Part shown: in pieces, positions 1 through 9,400 of the stretch
How the letters are laid out: the number at the start of each line of letters is the position of its first letter
Numbering within the stretch: position 1 is the stretch's first letter
Made by a program: the position numbers and the translations under genes
Source of the DNA: Endozoicomonas sp. G2_1
GTDB lineage: Bacteria; Pseudomonadota; Gammaproteobacteria; Enterobacterales; Alteromonadaceae
NCBI RefSeq assembly: GCF_017744155.1
Contig: NZ_JAGHQT010000001.1
Span: 248,001 to 312,000 of the forward strand
DNA length: 64,000 nucleotides
Reading direction: 5' to 3'
The notes under the pieces: model-generated
The model's database searches: none
The model's input: the letters and a program-made list of their open reading frames with translations, nothing else
What the model was told of the DNA's origin: nothing

Positions 1-1088
1 TATTCAATTACCGGTGTCGAACAAGCAACATCGGCATTTTGACCGCGATGGCGAAGTAAATGGTCCATTAAAGTTAACGCTACCATAGCCTCAGCAATCG
101 GTACTGCGCGAATACCAACACACGGGTCGTGACGACCTTTGGTAATAATACCTGCCGGGTTACCTTCTGCATCAATGGTTTTGCCACTAACACCAATGCT
201 TGATGTTGGTTTTAACGCTATGTTAGCTACTATTGGCTGTCCTGATGAAATACCACCTAAAACACCACCAGCGTGATTAGTACTAAACCCTTCTGGCGTT
301 AACTCGTCGCGGTGCTCTGATCCCTTTTGATTAACCACTTCAAAGCCATCGCCAATCTCGACACCTTTTACCGCATTAATACTCATTAAGCCATGGGCTA
401 AGTCGGCGTCTAAACGGTCGAAAATCGGTTCACCTAAGCCAACAGGAACATTGTTCGCGACAACGGTAACTTTGGCACCAATAGAGTCTTTTTGTCTGAT
501 AATACCGCGCAAGGTCTCATCAAGTTGATCTATTTTGCTTTCGTCAGGAAAGAAGAATGGATTAGTTTCAACAAAATCCCAGTCGTATTGTTCCGCGCTA
601 ATATCGGCAATTTGACTAACGCATGCGCGTACTTCAACACCAAATTTTTCTTTTAAGTATTTTTTCGCGATGGCACCAGCAGCAACCCGCATGGCAGTTT
701 CACGAGCAGACGAGCGACCACCGCCGCGATAATCGCGAAAGCCATATTTTTGACTGTATGTGTAGTCGGCATGACCTGGACGAAAACTGCTGGCAATATT
801 GCCGTAGTCTTTTGAGCGTTGGTCGGTATTTTCAATGATCAAACCAATTGGCGTACCTGTGGTTTTACCCTCAAAGACCCCAGACATAATTTTAACTTGG
901 TCGGCTTCTCTGCGCGCCGTAGTATAACGCGAAGTACCGGGCTTACGGCGGTCGAGATCTAGCTGCAAGTCTTCTTCGGTCAGACTCAAGCCTGGAGGAC
1001 AACCATCAACAATGGCACCAATGCCAAGTCCGTGACTTTCGCCAAAGGTGGTGACTGTAAATAATTTTCCAAATGTATTACCTGACAT
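1..1088 (-). CDS. aroC: Chorismate synthase (C-terminus cut by window edge)
   Basis: AroC catalyses the last shikimate step, converting EPSP to chorismate with reduced FMN in the cytoplasm. The start codon is at 1088 and 362 codons are visible. The E. coli enzyme is 361 residues, so only the last few codons are missing. The N-terminus carries the family signature around residues 16-25 ([10 protein letters not shown]), followed by the conserved SSARET and GGISSGQPI blocks. It reads in the same direction as prmB, 99 bases downstream of its stop, the arrangement found in E. coli. Nothing looks damaged. Confidence 0.97.
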   Translation of the reverse strand, partial: MSGNTFGKLFTVTTFGESHGLGIGAIVDGCPPGLSLTEEDLQLDLDRRKPGTSRYTTARREADQVKIMSGVFEGKTTGTPIGLIIENTDQRSKDYGNIASSFRPGHADYTYSQKYGFRDYRGGGRSSARETAMRVAAGAIAKKYLKEKFGVEVRACVSQIADISAEQYDWDFVETNPFFFPDESKIDQLDETLRGIIRQKDSIGAKVTVVANNVPVGLGEPIFDRLDADLAHGLMSINAVKGVEIGDGFEVVNQKGSEHRDELTPEGFSTNHAGGVLGGISSGQPIVANIALKPTSSIGVSGKTIDAEGNPAGIITKGRHDPCVGIRAVPIAEAMVALTLMDHLLRHRGQNADVACSTPVIE

Positions 1089-1187
1089 GAATCTTCTTAC
1101 CTACTTATATTTAGTCTATTTTCAATTATTGATACTTATACGTTTGCCGACATACTTTTACTGGCCATCACAACAACAGATTGTTTG

Positions 1188-2210
1188 TTATTGCTCAGCT
1201 TGTTGATCAAATACAGTTTGATACTTATCAAGCTCTGCTTTGGTTAGCATAAAGACGCCATGTCCACCTCGCTCAAAGGTCAGCCAATTAAATGGCACCT
1301 CAGGATAGACTGAACATACGTGTACTTGTGAATTACCTACTTCGCAAATAAGCACACCATCATCGGTTAAATGTTGGCTTGCACGGGCCAAAATAACTCT
1401 GACGATATCTAAACCGTCATGTCCCGAGCCTAGCCCCATTTCCGGTTCGTGCAAAAACTCTTGCGGCAAGCTGTCAACATCATCTTGATCGACATACGGC
1501 GGATTAGTCACAATTAAATCATATTTCTGCCCATCTACCCCAGAGAAAATATCAGACTGTATTGGAATAACTTGTTCTGTTAAACCGTGATACTCAATGT
1601 TCATTTGGGCAACGTTTAAGGCATCAACTGACAAATCAAGCGCGTCTACTTCTGCTTCAGGGAAAGCATAAGCACAAGCAATTGCGATACAGCCACTGCC
1701 AGTGCACAAATCTAAAATGCGCGACGGCACTTGTTTAACACAATTGTCAAATTTTTGCTCAATAAGCTCGGCAATTGGCGATCTTGGCACTAATACGCGT
1801 TCATCAACGTAAAAAGACAAGTTGGCAAATAATGCATGGTTAGTGATGTACGCCGCAGGTATGCCCTCATTGATGCGACGTTCAATAACCGATAGCACTG
1901 CTGACTTTTCCGATTCAGTTAACCGACAAGTAAGCACTTGTTCTGCCATATCTTCTGGTAAGTGCAAAGCAAACATCACTAAAATTTGTGCCTCGTGCCA
2001 AGCGTTATTAGTGCCGTGACCAAAATAGAGTTCAGCGCGATTAAACTCACTGGTGGCAAAACGCATAAAATCGGCAATAGTATCTAGTGATTGACTGATT
2101 TCACTGTAATTAAACACAAGGCTGTTTTCTGACGAATAAAGATGCTCTTGATTGTCAACTGCCTCGGCTTGGTGATGAGTCATGTTTTGAGTATTGTCTT
2201 GGTTGGCCAT
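1188..2210 (-). CDS. prmB: Ribosomal protein L3 N5-glutamine methyltransferase
   Basis: PrmB methylates a glutamine of ribosomal protein uL3, using S-adenosylmethionine. Visible are the SAM-binding motif DLCTGSGC (residues about 167-174) and the catalytic NPPY (236-239) typical of HemK/PrmB glutamine methyltransferases. The sequence VDERVLVPRSPI ahead of it is diagnostic for PrmB rather than PrmC. The 340-residue frame is about 30 residues longer at the N-terminus than the E. coli protein. An internal GTG near residue 32 aligns better with the E. coli start, so the true start may be downstream. It is divergent from smrB. Confidence 0.95.
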   Translation of the reverse strand: MANQDNTQNMTHHQAEAVDNQEHLYSSENSLVFNYSEISQSLDTIADFMRFATSEFNRAELYFGHGTNNAWHEAQILVMFALHLPEDMAEQVLTCRLTESEKSAVLSVIERRINEGIPAAYITNHALFANLSFYVDERVLVPRSPIAELIEQKFDNCVKQVPSRILDLCTGSGCIAIACAYAFPEAEVDALDLSVDALNVAQMNIEYHGLTEQVIPIQSDIFSGVDGQKYDLIVTNPPYVDQDDVDSLPQEFLHEPEMGLGSGHDGLDIVRVILARASQHLTDDGVLICEVGNSQVHVCSVYPEVPFNWLTFERGGHGVFMLTKAELDKYQTVFDQQAEQ

Positions 2211-2274
2211 GGTTAACTGTATAAATTCCTAACTGAGAGTTGTTATTTTACCTAATTATTCATAGACTGGCGCG

Positions 2275-2814
2275 ATGAAATTTAAAGATCTTTTATCTGA
2301 GCAAGACAAGCAGCTATTTAAAAGTGCGATTGGCAAAGTAAAGCCTTTGCAACAAGACAAAATCGCGCCAGTAAAAGCTAAGCCGATGGCGGCAGCTAAA
2401 AAACGCCAACACGACCCTAAACAAGTTGCTCAATTTCACTTTTCAGATCAATATGAGCCCTTTATCAACGAACATGGGCCAGTAAAATACGTTCGCGAAG
2501 ACGTTGACAGTTTTGAAGCGAAAAACCTTAGACGCGGCCACTACCATCCGGACCTGATATTAGACTTGCACGGTTTAGCACAACACCAAGCCAAACAAGA
2601 AATCGCCGCTTTGCTTTATGCTTGCCAAAAAGAACACGCCCAATGTGTTTGTATCGTGCACGGGATTGGCAGCCGAGTGTTAAAAAACAAAATACCTCAC
2701 TGGCTAGTCCAACATCCAGACGTTATGGCTTTTCATCAAGCGCCATTAGAATACGGCGGCGACGGTGCACTACTGGTACTTATCGAGCTACACGATAAAT
2801 TTATGCGTAAGTAA
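2275..2814 (+). CDS. smrB: Ribosome-rescue endonuclease SmrB
   Basis: SmrB is a Smr-domain nuclease that acts on collided ribosomes and cleaves the mRNA between them (known for E. coli SmrB). The protein has 179 residues, close to the E. coli length. The N-terminal half is basic and linker-like. The Smr domain occupies about residues 93-175, with the conserved DLHG at 97-100 (D97, H99) and the HGIG motif at 129-132. The gene is divergent from prmB and convergent with sixA, whose stop lies 27 bases away. Gene order matches E. coli. Confidence 0.93.
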   Translation: MKFKDLLSEQDKQLFKSAIGKVKPLQQDKIAPVKAKPMAAAKKRQHDPKQVAQFHFSDQYEPFINEHGPVKYVREDVDSFEAKNLRRGHYHPDLILDLHGLAQHQAKQEIAALLYACQKEHAQCVCIVHGIGSRVLKNKIPHWLVQHPDVMAFHQAPLEYGGDGALLVLIELHDKFMRK

Positions 2815-2841
2815 ACCAAGTGCTATTTGTTACTGTGGCCG

Positions 2842-3321
2842 CTACGCAGTTGGCAGGTGCATCGTCACTAGTTCGCCCTTCATCGTTTCAACATCGTAAT
2901 CGAGCTCAGCAACAGCCGCAGTTTGGAACAGCGGTGACTGCTGGCCGGCGGTGAAGCTGTCAACCAAGTAACTAACCAAGGGCATATGAGAAACAATTAA
3001 CAAAGCGCTGATATTATCTGACTGTTGCACTGCGTCGAGATAATCGTGCAGCGAGCTGGCATTGCCGTATGGCGTAATGTCCGTATTAGTGGTCACATCA
3101 ACATTATTTATGTCCAAGCCTTTGCGCACTTGTTGATAGGTTTGCTGTGCCCTTAAATAAGGGCTAACCCAAATGTGCGACAATGCTGCCGCGCTAAATA
3201 ACGATGACATACTTGCCGCTTGCGCTTCACCCAGTTTCGTCAACGCGCGCTTAGCGTCTTGCTCTTTGGTTGTCACGGCAATATCTTCAGCTTGACCATG
3301 ACGCATGATAAAAATTTTCAT
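2842..3321 (-). CDS. sixA: Phosphohistidine phosphatase SixA
   Basis: SixA is a small histidine-phosphatase-superfamily enzyme that removes phosphate from phosphohistidine, in E. coli from ArcB and from the nitrogen-PTS protein NPr. The ATG at 3321 gives 159 residues, starting with the catalytic RHG motif at residues 7-9, as in E. coli. An upstream in-frame extension of eight codons is possible but does not fit the family. The second catalytic histidine is in the block VSHMPLVSYLVD near the C-terminus. In E. coli sixA sits directly beside fadJ; here two large genes and a group of small ones lie between. Confidence 0.92.
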   Translation of the reverse strand: MKIFIMRHGQAEDIAVTTKEQDAKRALTKLGEAQAASMSSLFSAAALSHIWVSPYLRAQQTYQQVRKGLDINNVDVTTNTDITPYGNASSLHDYLDAVQQSDNISALLIVSHMPLVSYLVDSFTAGQQSPLFQTAAVAELDYDVETMKGELVTMHLPTA

Positions 3322-3406
3322 TAATTGGGCTTTCTTGATTAGCAAGTGGTTAATGAGTAGCTATAGTAATAAAATAGCAGCCAAAATGTAATACTATTGC
3401 TCGCTA

Positions 3407-3421
3407 AATAACTAAGTTATT
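3407..3421. promoter_or_regulatory. Perfect 7-1-7 palindrome between sixA and the M16 protease gene
   Basis: AATAACTAAGTTATT is a perfect palindrome with a 1-base centre in the divergent region between sixA (start 3321) and the protease gene (start 3514). Its position would suit an operator for either gene. It is AT-rich and I cannot assign a regulator. Confidence 0.25.
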
Positions 3422-3513
3422 GAGTTTTATTTGAGAAACCATAGACTCGTGTCAAGGCTTAGGTTAGTTTAGCTAGTAAACATTGATATTCACCATCAAC
3501 TGAGGAATTTCGC

Positions 3514-6282
3514 TTGCGTAAAAGCCCAAACGACAACAAAGAATACCAAGCACTTACGCTAGCAAACGGCTTACGAGTAGTCGCAATAAGTAATTATGAG
3601 AGTAAAAAAGCTGCCGCCGCATTGACGGTTAATGTTGGTCATTTTAACGACCCGGCCGATCGTCAAGGCATGGCCCACTTTCTTGAGCACATGTTGTTCC
3701 TCGGTACAGAAAAATACTCCGACGGCAGTGAATATCAAAAGTTTATCAGTAAAAATGGTGGCAGTAATAACGCTTGGACCGCGACCGAGCACACCAGTTT
3801 CTTCTTTGACATTCACCACTCGGCGTTTGAAGCGGCACTAGATCGCTTCAGTCAATTTTTTACCGCGCCATTACTGTCTCAAGAGTTTGTCAGCAAAGAG
3901 CGAAAAAATATCGACTCAGAATTCAAACTAAAACTGAAAGACGATATTCGACGACTTTACGACGTCCACAAGGAAACCATTAACCAAGCGCATCCATTTA
4001 GCCAATTTTCCGTCGGTAATATTGATACCCTTGCTGACAGAGAAAATAGTTCAATCAGAGATGAGGTCGCCAACTTTTTTGAACACTATTATTGTGCCGA
4101 GTATATGACGTTAGCGCTTGAAGCGCCGATGCCACTAGATGAAATCTGCGAGTTAGCAACAGCGCACTTTAGTGGGATTAAACAAGCAAAAGCACCTCTG
4201 CAAAAAATTACCGAACCACTCTATTTACCAGAACATCAACAAATAAAAGTGCTGGTAAAGCCGGTCAAAAATGAACGTCAGTTAATCGTTAGCTTTGCCC
4301 TGCCGAGTATTGACAGCTTATACCGACACAAACCTGAATCTCTGCTGGCTTATTTAATCGGTCACGAAGGGCCAGGCAGCTTATTATCATTGCTCAAACA
4401 ACATCAATGGGCCATGAGGCTAACAGCAGGCTCGGGGATTAATGGCTCTAACTTTAAAGACTTCAATATCAATATCTCCCTTACTGAACTGGGAGAAGAT
4501 CACATTGATGATATTGTCGAATTACTGTTTAGCTATCTCGCCTTACTCAAATCAAAACCAATACCTGAGTATTTTTATCAAGAAAAACAAGCGATAGCTA
4601 AACTGTCCTTTGACTTTTTAGAAAAACAACGGCCACTTGACACCGTCAACCAAATGTCGCTAAACATGCAGCACTATCCTGAATGTGATTATATTTACGG
4701 TGATTACGTGCTCGACTCTATGTCACAAGAAAAAGTTGATTATTTACTCAACTATTTCAACAGTGACAATATGCGAATTGTCCACATCAGTAAAAACAAT
4801 GAGTTTGATCGGGTTAGCCATTGGTACCAAGTGCCATATCGAGTGGCGCCAATTTCATCCGATCTTATTACTCATTGGGCATCAGCAAAGCCCAATAACG
4901 CACTTTTTCTACCGCCGCCAAATCCTTACATTTCGACAGCGCCCGAAATTCACGATTGCCAGCAAATAAGTGCGCTTCCCCGTCAGCTGTCTAACAACCC
5001 AAATATTTCATGTTGGTTCAAACAAGATCATACCTTCAAGGTGCCAAAGGGTCATATTTATCTCGGTATCGACACCCCTGTTGCGATTGTAAGCACGAAT
5101 AACATCGTGATGACGCGACTGTTTATTGAGCTTTTCAACGACAAGGTTGTTGAACAAAACTACGCGGCTGAGTTAGCAGGTATTCACTACCACTTATACT
5201 CCCACCAAGGAGGAATGACATTACAACTGTCTGGCCTAAGTGAAAAACAACCTCAACTGTTGCAACACCTATTAAACAGTTTGCGTTGTAGTGAATTTAA
5301 AGAAAGCCGCTTTAATTTATTTAAAAAGCAGCTAATAACTCAATGGCAAAATACCGATAAAAGCAAATCAATCGCTCAGTTATTCGCTAAACTCAGTTCA
5401 GCAATGCAGCCTAAAAATCCAAGTAGTGATGATATGGCACTTGCGCTGGCAAGTGTTAACTTTGACCAGTTTAATACTTTTTATCAAAGCTTGTTTAACG
5501 CGACATTTGTCGAAATGCTCATTCATGGCAATTGGCAACAGCAGCATGCCTTAGCGATACTCGAACAAGTAGAAGCTAGTTTCGCGAAAATGAGTAACGT
5601 GCAAAACCGTGTCAAGATTCCAGTAACCGATATGTCTAAGCAAGGTGAAATCATACTACCATTGACCTTGCCAGAACACGATCACGCCTCGGTGCTATAC
5701 TACCCACAAAGTGATAAAACATTAACAACCACGGCCAAAACTATGGTCACCAGCCATTTATTGTCACCACTATTTTTCCAAGAAATGAGGACGGAGAAAC
5801 AATACGGTTACTTAGTGGGTGTTGGCTATATTCCAATCAATCGATATCCCGGTATCGCGTTTTACATTCAATCACCACACACCGATGCCGATAATTTAAC
5901 GTTGGCGATTGAGCAATTTATCGAGCAAAGTAGCGAAAATATTGCCGCTATGCCTGAAGGTGAATGGCAACAACTTAAGCAGGGCCTAGCCGGACAGTTG
6001 TTAGAAAAAGATACTAGCCTGAGAATTAAAAGCCAGCGCTTTTGGGCGGCAATTTGCCATCAAGATTTCAGTTTTGATCACAAACAGAAACTGATTGAAG
6101 CTTTGTTGGCAATAGAACTTAGCGATATCCAGCAGTTCATCAATGAACAACTTGTTAAACAGGTAATTCCGGACCGCCTGACACTGTTGTCAGTACAACA
6201 AGATTACCAAACAGCTATGTCAGATAAAAAAATTATCGGCAAAAACGATAAATTCACAACATCTGCAAACTATAAATATTAA
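3514..6282 (+). CDS. M16A-family (insulinase/pitrilysin-like) zinc metalloprotease
   Basis: A 922-residue peptidase of the M16A subfamily, which degrades peptides inside a closed chamber made of four homologous domains. The inverted zinc motif is H55-F-L-E58-H59, and the third ligand is E136, exactly 81 residues after H55 as in E. coli pitrilysin. The C-terminal half carries the inactive M16 repeats (for example EMRTEKQYGYLVGVGY). The start is TTG at 3514 with TGAGGA seven bases upstream. Unlike E. coli PtrA I see no signal peptide, so the enzyme is probably cytoplasmic. It stands alone between sixA and the signalling gene at 6468. Confidence 0.9.
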   Translation: MRKSPNDNKEYQALTLANGLRVVAISNYESKKAAAALTVNVGHFNDPADRQGMAHFLEHMLFLGTEKYSDGSEYQKFISKNGGSNNAWTATEHTSFFFDIHHSAFEAALDRFSQFFTAPLLSQEFVSKERKNIDSEFKLKLKDDIRRLYDVHKETINQAHPFSQFSVGNIDTLADRENSSIRDEVANFFEHYYCAEYMTLALEAPMPLDEICELATAHFSGIKQAKAPLQKITEPLYLPEHQQIKVLVKPVKNERQLIVSFALPSIDSLYRHKPESLLAYLIGHEGPGSLLSLLKQHQWAMRLTAGSGINGSNFKDFNINISLTELGEDHIDDIVELLFSYLALLKSKPIPEYFYQEKQAIAKLSFDFLEKQRPLDTVNQMSLNMQHYPECDYIYGDYVLDSMSQEKVDYLLNYFNSDNMRIVHISKNNEFDRVSHWYQVPYRVAPISSDLITHWASAKPNNALFLPPPNPYISTAPEIHDCQQISALPRQLSNNPNISCWFKQDHTFKVPKGHIYLGIDTPVAIVSTNNIVMTRLFIELFNDKVVEQNYAAELAGIHYHLYSHQGGMTLQLSGLSEKQPQLLQHLLNSLRCSEFKESRFNLFKKQLITQWQNTDKSKSIAQLFAKLSSAMQPKNPSSDDMALALASVNFDQFNTFYQSLFNATFVEMLIHGNWQQQHALAILEQVEASFAKMSNVQNRVKIPVTDMSKQGEIILPLTLPEHDHASVLYYPQSDKTLTTTAKTMVTSHLLSPLFFQEMRTEKQYGYLVGVGYIPINRYPGIAFYIQSPHTDADNLTLAIEQFIEQSSENIAAMPEGEWQQLKQGLAGQLLEKDTSLRIKSQRFWAAICHQDFSFDHKQKLIEALLAIELSDIQQFINEQLVKQVIPDRLTLLSVQQDYQTAMSDKKIIGKNDKFTTSANYKY

Positions 6283-6305
6283 TCTGGCAAATTAATGAGG
6301 CTAGC

Positions 6306-6334
6306 CAGGACAAAACCAATCTGTTTTTGTCCTG
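6306..6334 (+). terminator. Candidate terminator of the M16 protease gene
   Basis: An inverted repeat (CAGGACAAAA, 8-base loop, TTTTTGTCCTG) lies 24 bases after the protease stop. The U-rich stretch after it is interrupted, so termination strength is uncertain. Confidence 0.5.
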
Positions 6335-6467
6335 TTAAGGCTTATTTTTAGTGCGTTTAATCAGCTATTTAAGGGAAAATTTGACTTACCAAACAACATC
6401 ATTTCTAATGGGTGCTCAAATTATAAAAACAATAACAACCTTAAGTGCTTAACGAGTACGGTAACAG

Positions 6468-9400
6468 GTGTTAAAAGGTTACAACGTAGTGTACTTATTA
6501 GTAACAAAATTTCGATTGCTACTTGACTCAAAAATTACTAGAAGCACACAATGCATTTTGTTCTCGTTGATATCTCTCGTATTATCTTTTTCTATTCACA
6601 GTGAAAACCTCCAGTTAGATGCACCATTAAAGTTTCAACAACTGTCAGTGAAAGACGGTTTATCGCAAAACTACGTGTACAGTATTACCCAAGACAACGA
6701 CGGTTTTATTTGGATTGCTACTCAAGACGGTTTGAATAGGTACGACGGTTATGAGTTTAAATATTATCGACACAATTTGTCTTCAAAAAACTCAATAGCT
6801 GATAATTTCATTAGAAAAGTTTTTGTAGATAAACAAAACAACCTTTGGGTTGGCACACAAAATGGCTTGAGCCGATACAACCGCGATATTGATAGTTTTG
6901 TAAACTACAAACACTACGCTAACGATGTATCAACACTCAGCGACAACATTATCTGGGACATTTATCAGGATCACAAAGGGGTTATATGGGTATCGACAGA
7001 GCTAGGAATACACAAATATAACTCAGTAAATGACACCTTTAATCGTGTTCGTATTCGAGGAGTTACCGATAAACTCAGAGAAGTGAGGACAATATTTCAA
7101 GACAACCAAGGTAATTATTGGCTCGGCACTTATGACCAAGGTATTTTTATAGCAAACAATACCTTTTCATTTGCTACTTCATTGCAAAACAATAATAAAT
7201 TGAATCTGTCTATAGATGCGCAAGCATTGTATGACATGAAAGAAATAAATAACCAATATTGGCTTGCAACAGAAAAAGGCGCTTATGTAATTAGCAAAGA
7301 TTTTTCGGTTGAGCAACAATTTACAGTTGAAAACGGGTTGTTATCAAATACTGTAAGAGCAATAGCTAAACAATCGAATGATGATATTTGGTTGGGCACG
7401 AGTAACGGTATTAGCACGGTTAGGGTCTTAGATAACCACATTTCAAATTATCAATCTGAAAGCCATCACATGTCCTTATCCGATGATCAAGTGATGGATA
7501 TATTTGCAAGCTCAAATGGAAGTTTGTGGATTGGAACCTTGAAGGGCTTAAATCAGTTTACCCCATTATCAACCGTTTTTAAGCACCAACTATATGATTT
7601 CGACAATGAACACATAAGCGTTGAAGTCATGACAAAAACTCCAGATGACAAGCTTTGGTTTGCGTCAGTCGAAAAAGGTCTTAATTACATAGATAATGAA
7701 ATAGTAACAAATATTCCCTTGAATCTTGGAAAAGAAATTGTTCAATTGAAATCAGATAGTCATGGTACTTTATGGCTAGTGACCACAGGTAATCAGTTAC
7801 TTAAGTATTCCCCAGAAACCTTTTCTTATATAAAAATCGAGCAATGGTTCAATCAGAGTGACTTCAATGCGTTTACAGAATTAACAATAATAAACGACTC
7901 TATTTGGTTCTTGGATAACAGTGGTCAACTTAAGTCATTTAATCTAAATAATTACGACTTTACAATACATACCAACGCAAGTGAGCAAGTACTGACGGGC
8001 TTGCACAATCAAGAACAAAAATACATATGGAGTGTAACTGGAAGTAATGAACTAATAAAATTCAACATAGCTGATGGGAAGCAGAAGAAATACACTATAG
8101 CATCAAATTCTGAGTTCTCATTTCTTTCTGTTAACAATATACATGTTTCAGACAATTACGTTTGGTTAAGCTCATTATCTCAAGGAATTGCTCTGATAGA
8201 CTTAAACAATTTAAAGTCGACGGTATTTAACGAAAATTCAGGGCTAACAAACAACTTTATAAACGCGTGTATAATAGATCAAAACAGCGCAGCCTGGTGT
8301 TCGACTAATAAAGGTATAAATGTTATCGACCCGCACTTATTGAAATCGCAGGCATTTTATACTGACTTCGCGCTAACTGATATAGAATTTATTAGTCATT
8401 CATCACTTAAGTATTCTAGCGATTCATTTTTCTTTGGAGGTCTGAACGGGATAGTTGAGTTTAATCCATTGACCCTAAAAGCATTAAATACTCAAATATC
8501 GCCGCCATCTTTTAATAAGCTGTTGATTGCAAATAAGCCTGTAAGTATAGAGATTCCCCCTGTCAAGGTAAAAGATAAGTTTACCCTTAGAGAATCACTT
8601 AACAAGCTTACAACTCTAACCTTGAAACATGCACAATCACCATTCAGTATAGAGTTTTCGTCGCCAAATGCAGACTTACCAGAGCAACTTGGTTACAAAT
8701 ATCGTCTAAAAGGGTTAGAGGAGCGTTGGATAGACTCTGGTGAAAATAATAGGAGAGCAACCTATACAAATTTGAGTGCTGGTGAATACATATTCGAGTT
8801 ACAGGCTTACGATATCTATCACCCCGAAAACCACAAAACCCGACAATTAACGATCAAGATACTGCCACCATGGTGGCTATCGAACATAGCAAAGGCTGCT
8901 TACACATTACTCGCTTTGTTAGTCATAGGTTACTTCGTCCAGCAGTATCGCTATAAACGACAGTACAACTTACAAATCAAGTTAAGTGAAGAGCGCTTAA
9001 AACTATCCCTTTGGGGTAGCGGCGATGAAATGTGGGACTGGAATATTACCAGTGGCAAAATTTATCGTTCAAACATCTGGGGAACCTTAGATTTTCCACA
9101 AGATGGAAAACGCAGCAATAAAGTAGAATACAGTAACATTCACCCTCAAGACATTAAACGAGTACAAAGCGCGTTGAAACATCATTTTGATGACGACTGC
9201 AAGCACTTCGAGGCCACTTACCGAGTGCAGGACAAAACCAATAAATGGGTTTGGATTTTAGATCGAGGAAAAATCGTTGATCGAGATGATGACAACAAGC
9301 CAACTCGAATGACTGGTACCCTAAAAGATATTAGTCACATCAAAAAAGCCGAAGAGCGATTAAAGTTATTTGCTAAATGTATTGAGAGTATTTCTGACGC

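Noticed and set aside
623-838. Open frames inside aroC on both strands
   Set aside because: aroC is unmistakable across this stretch; the others are shadows without start signals.
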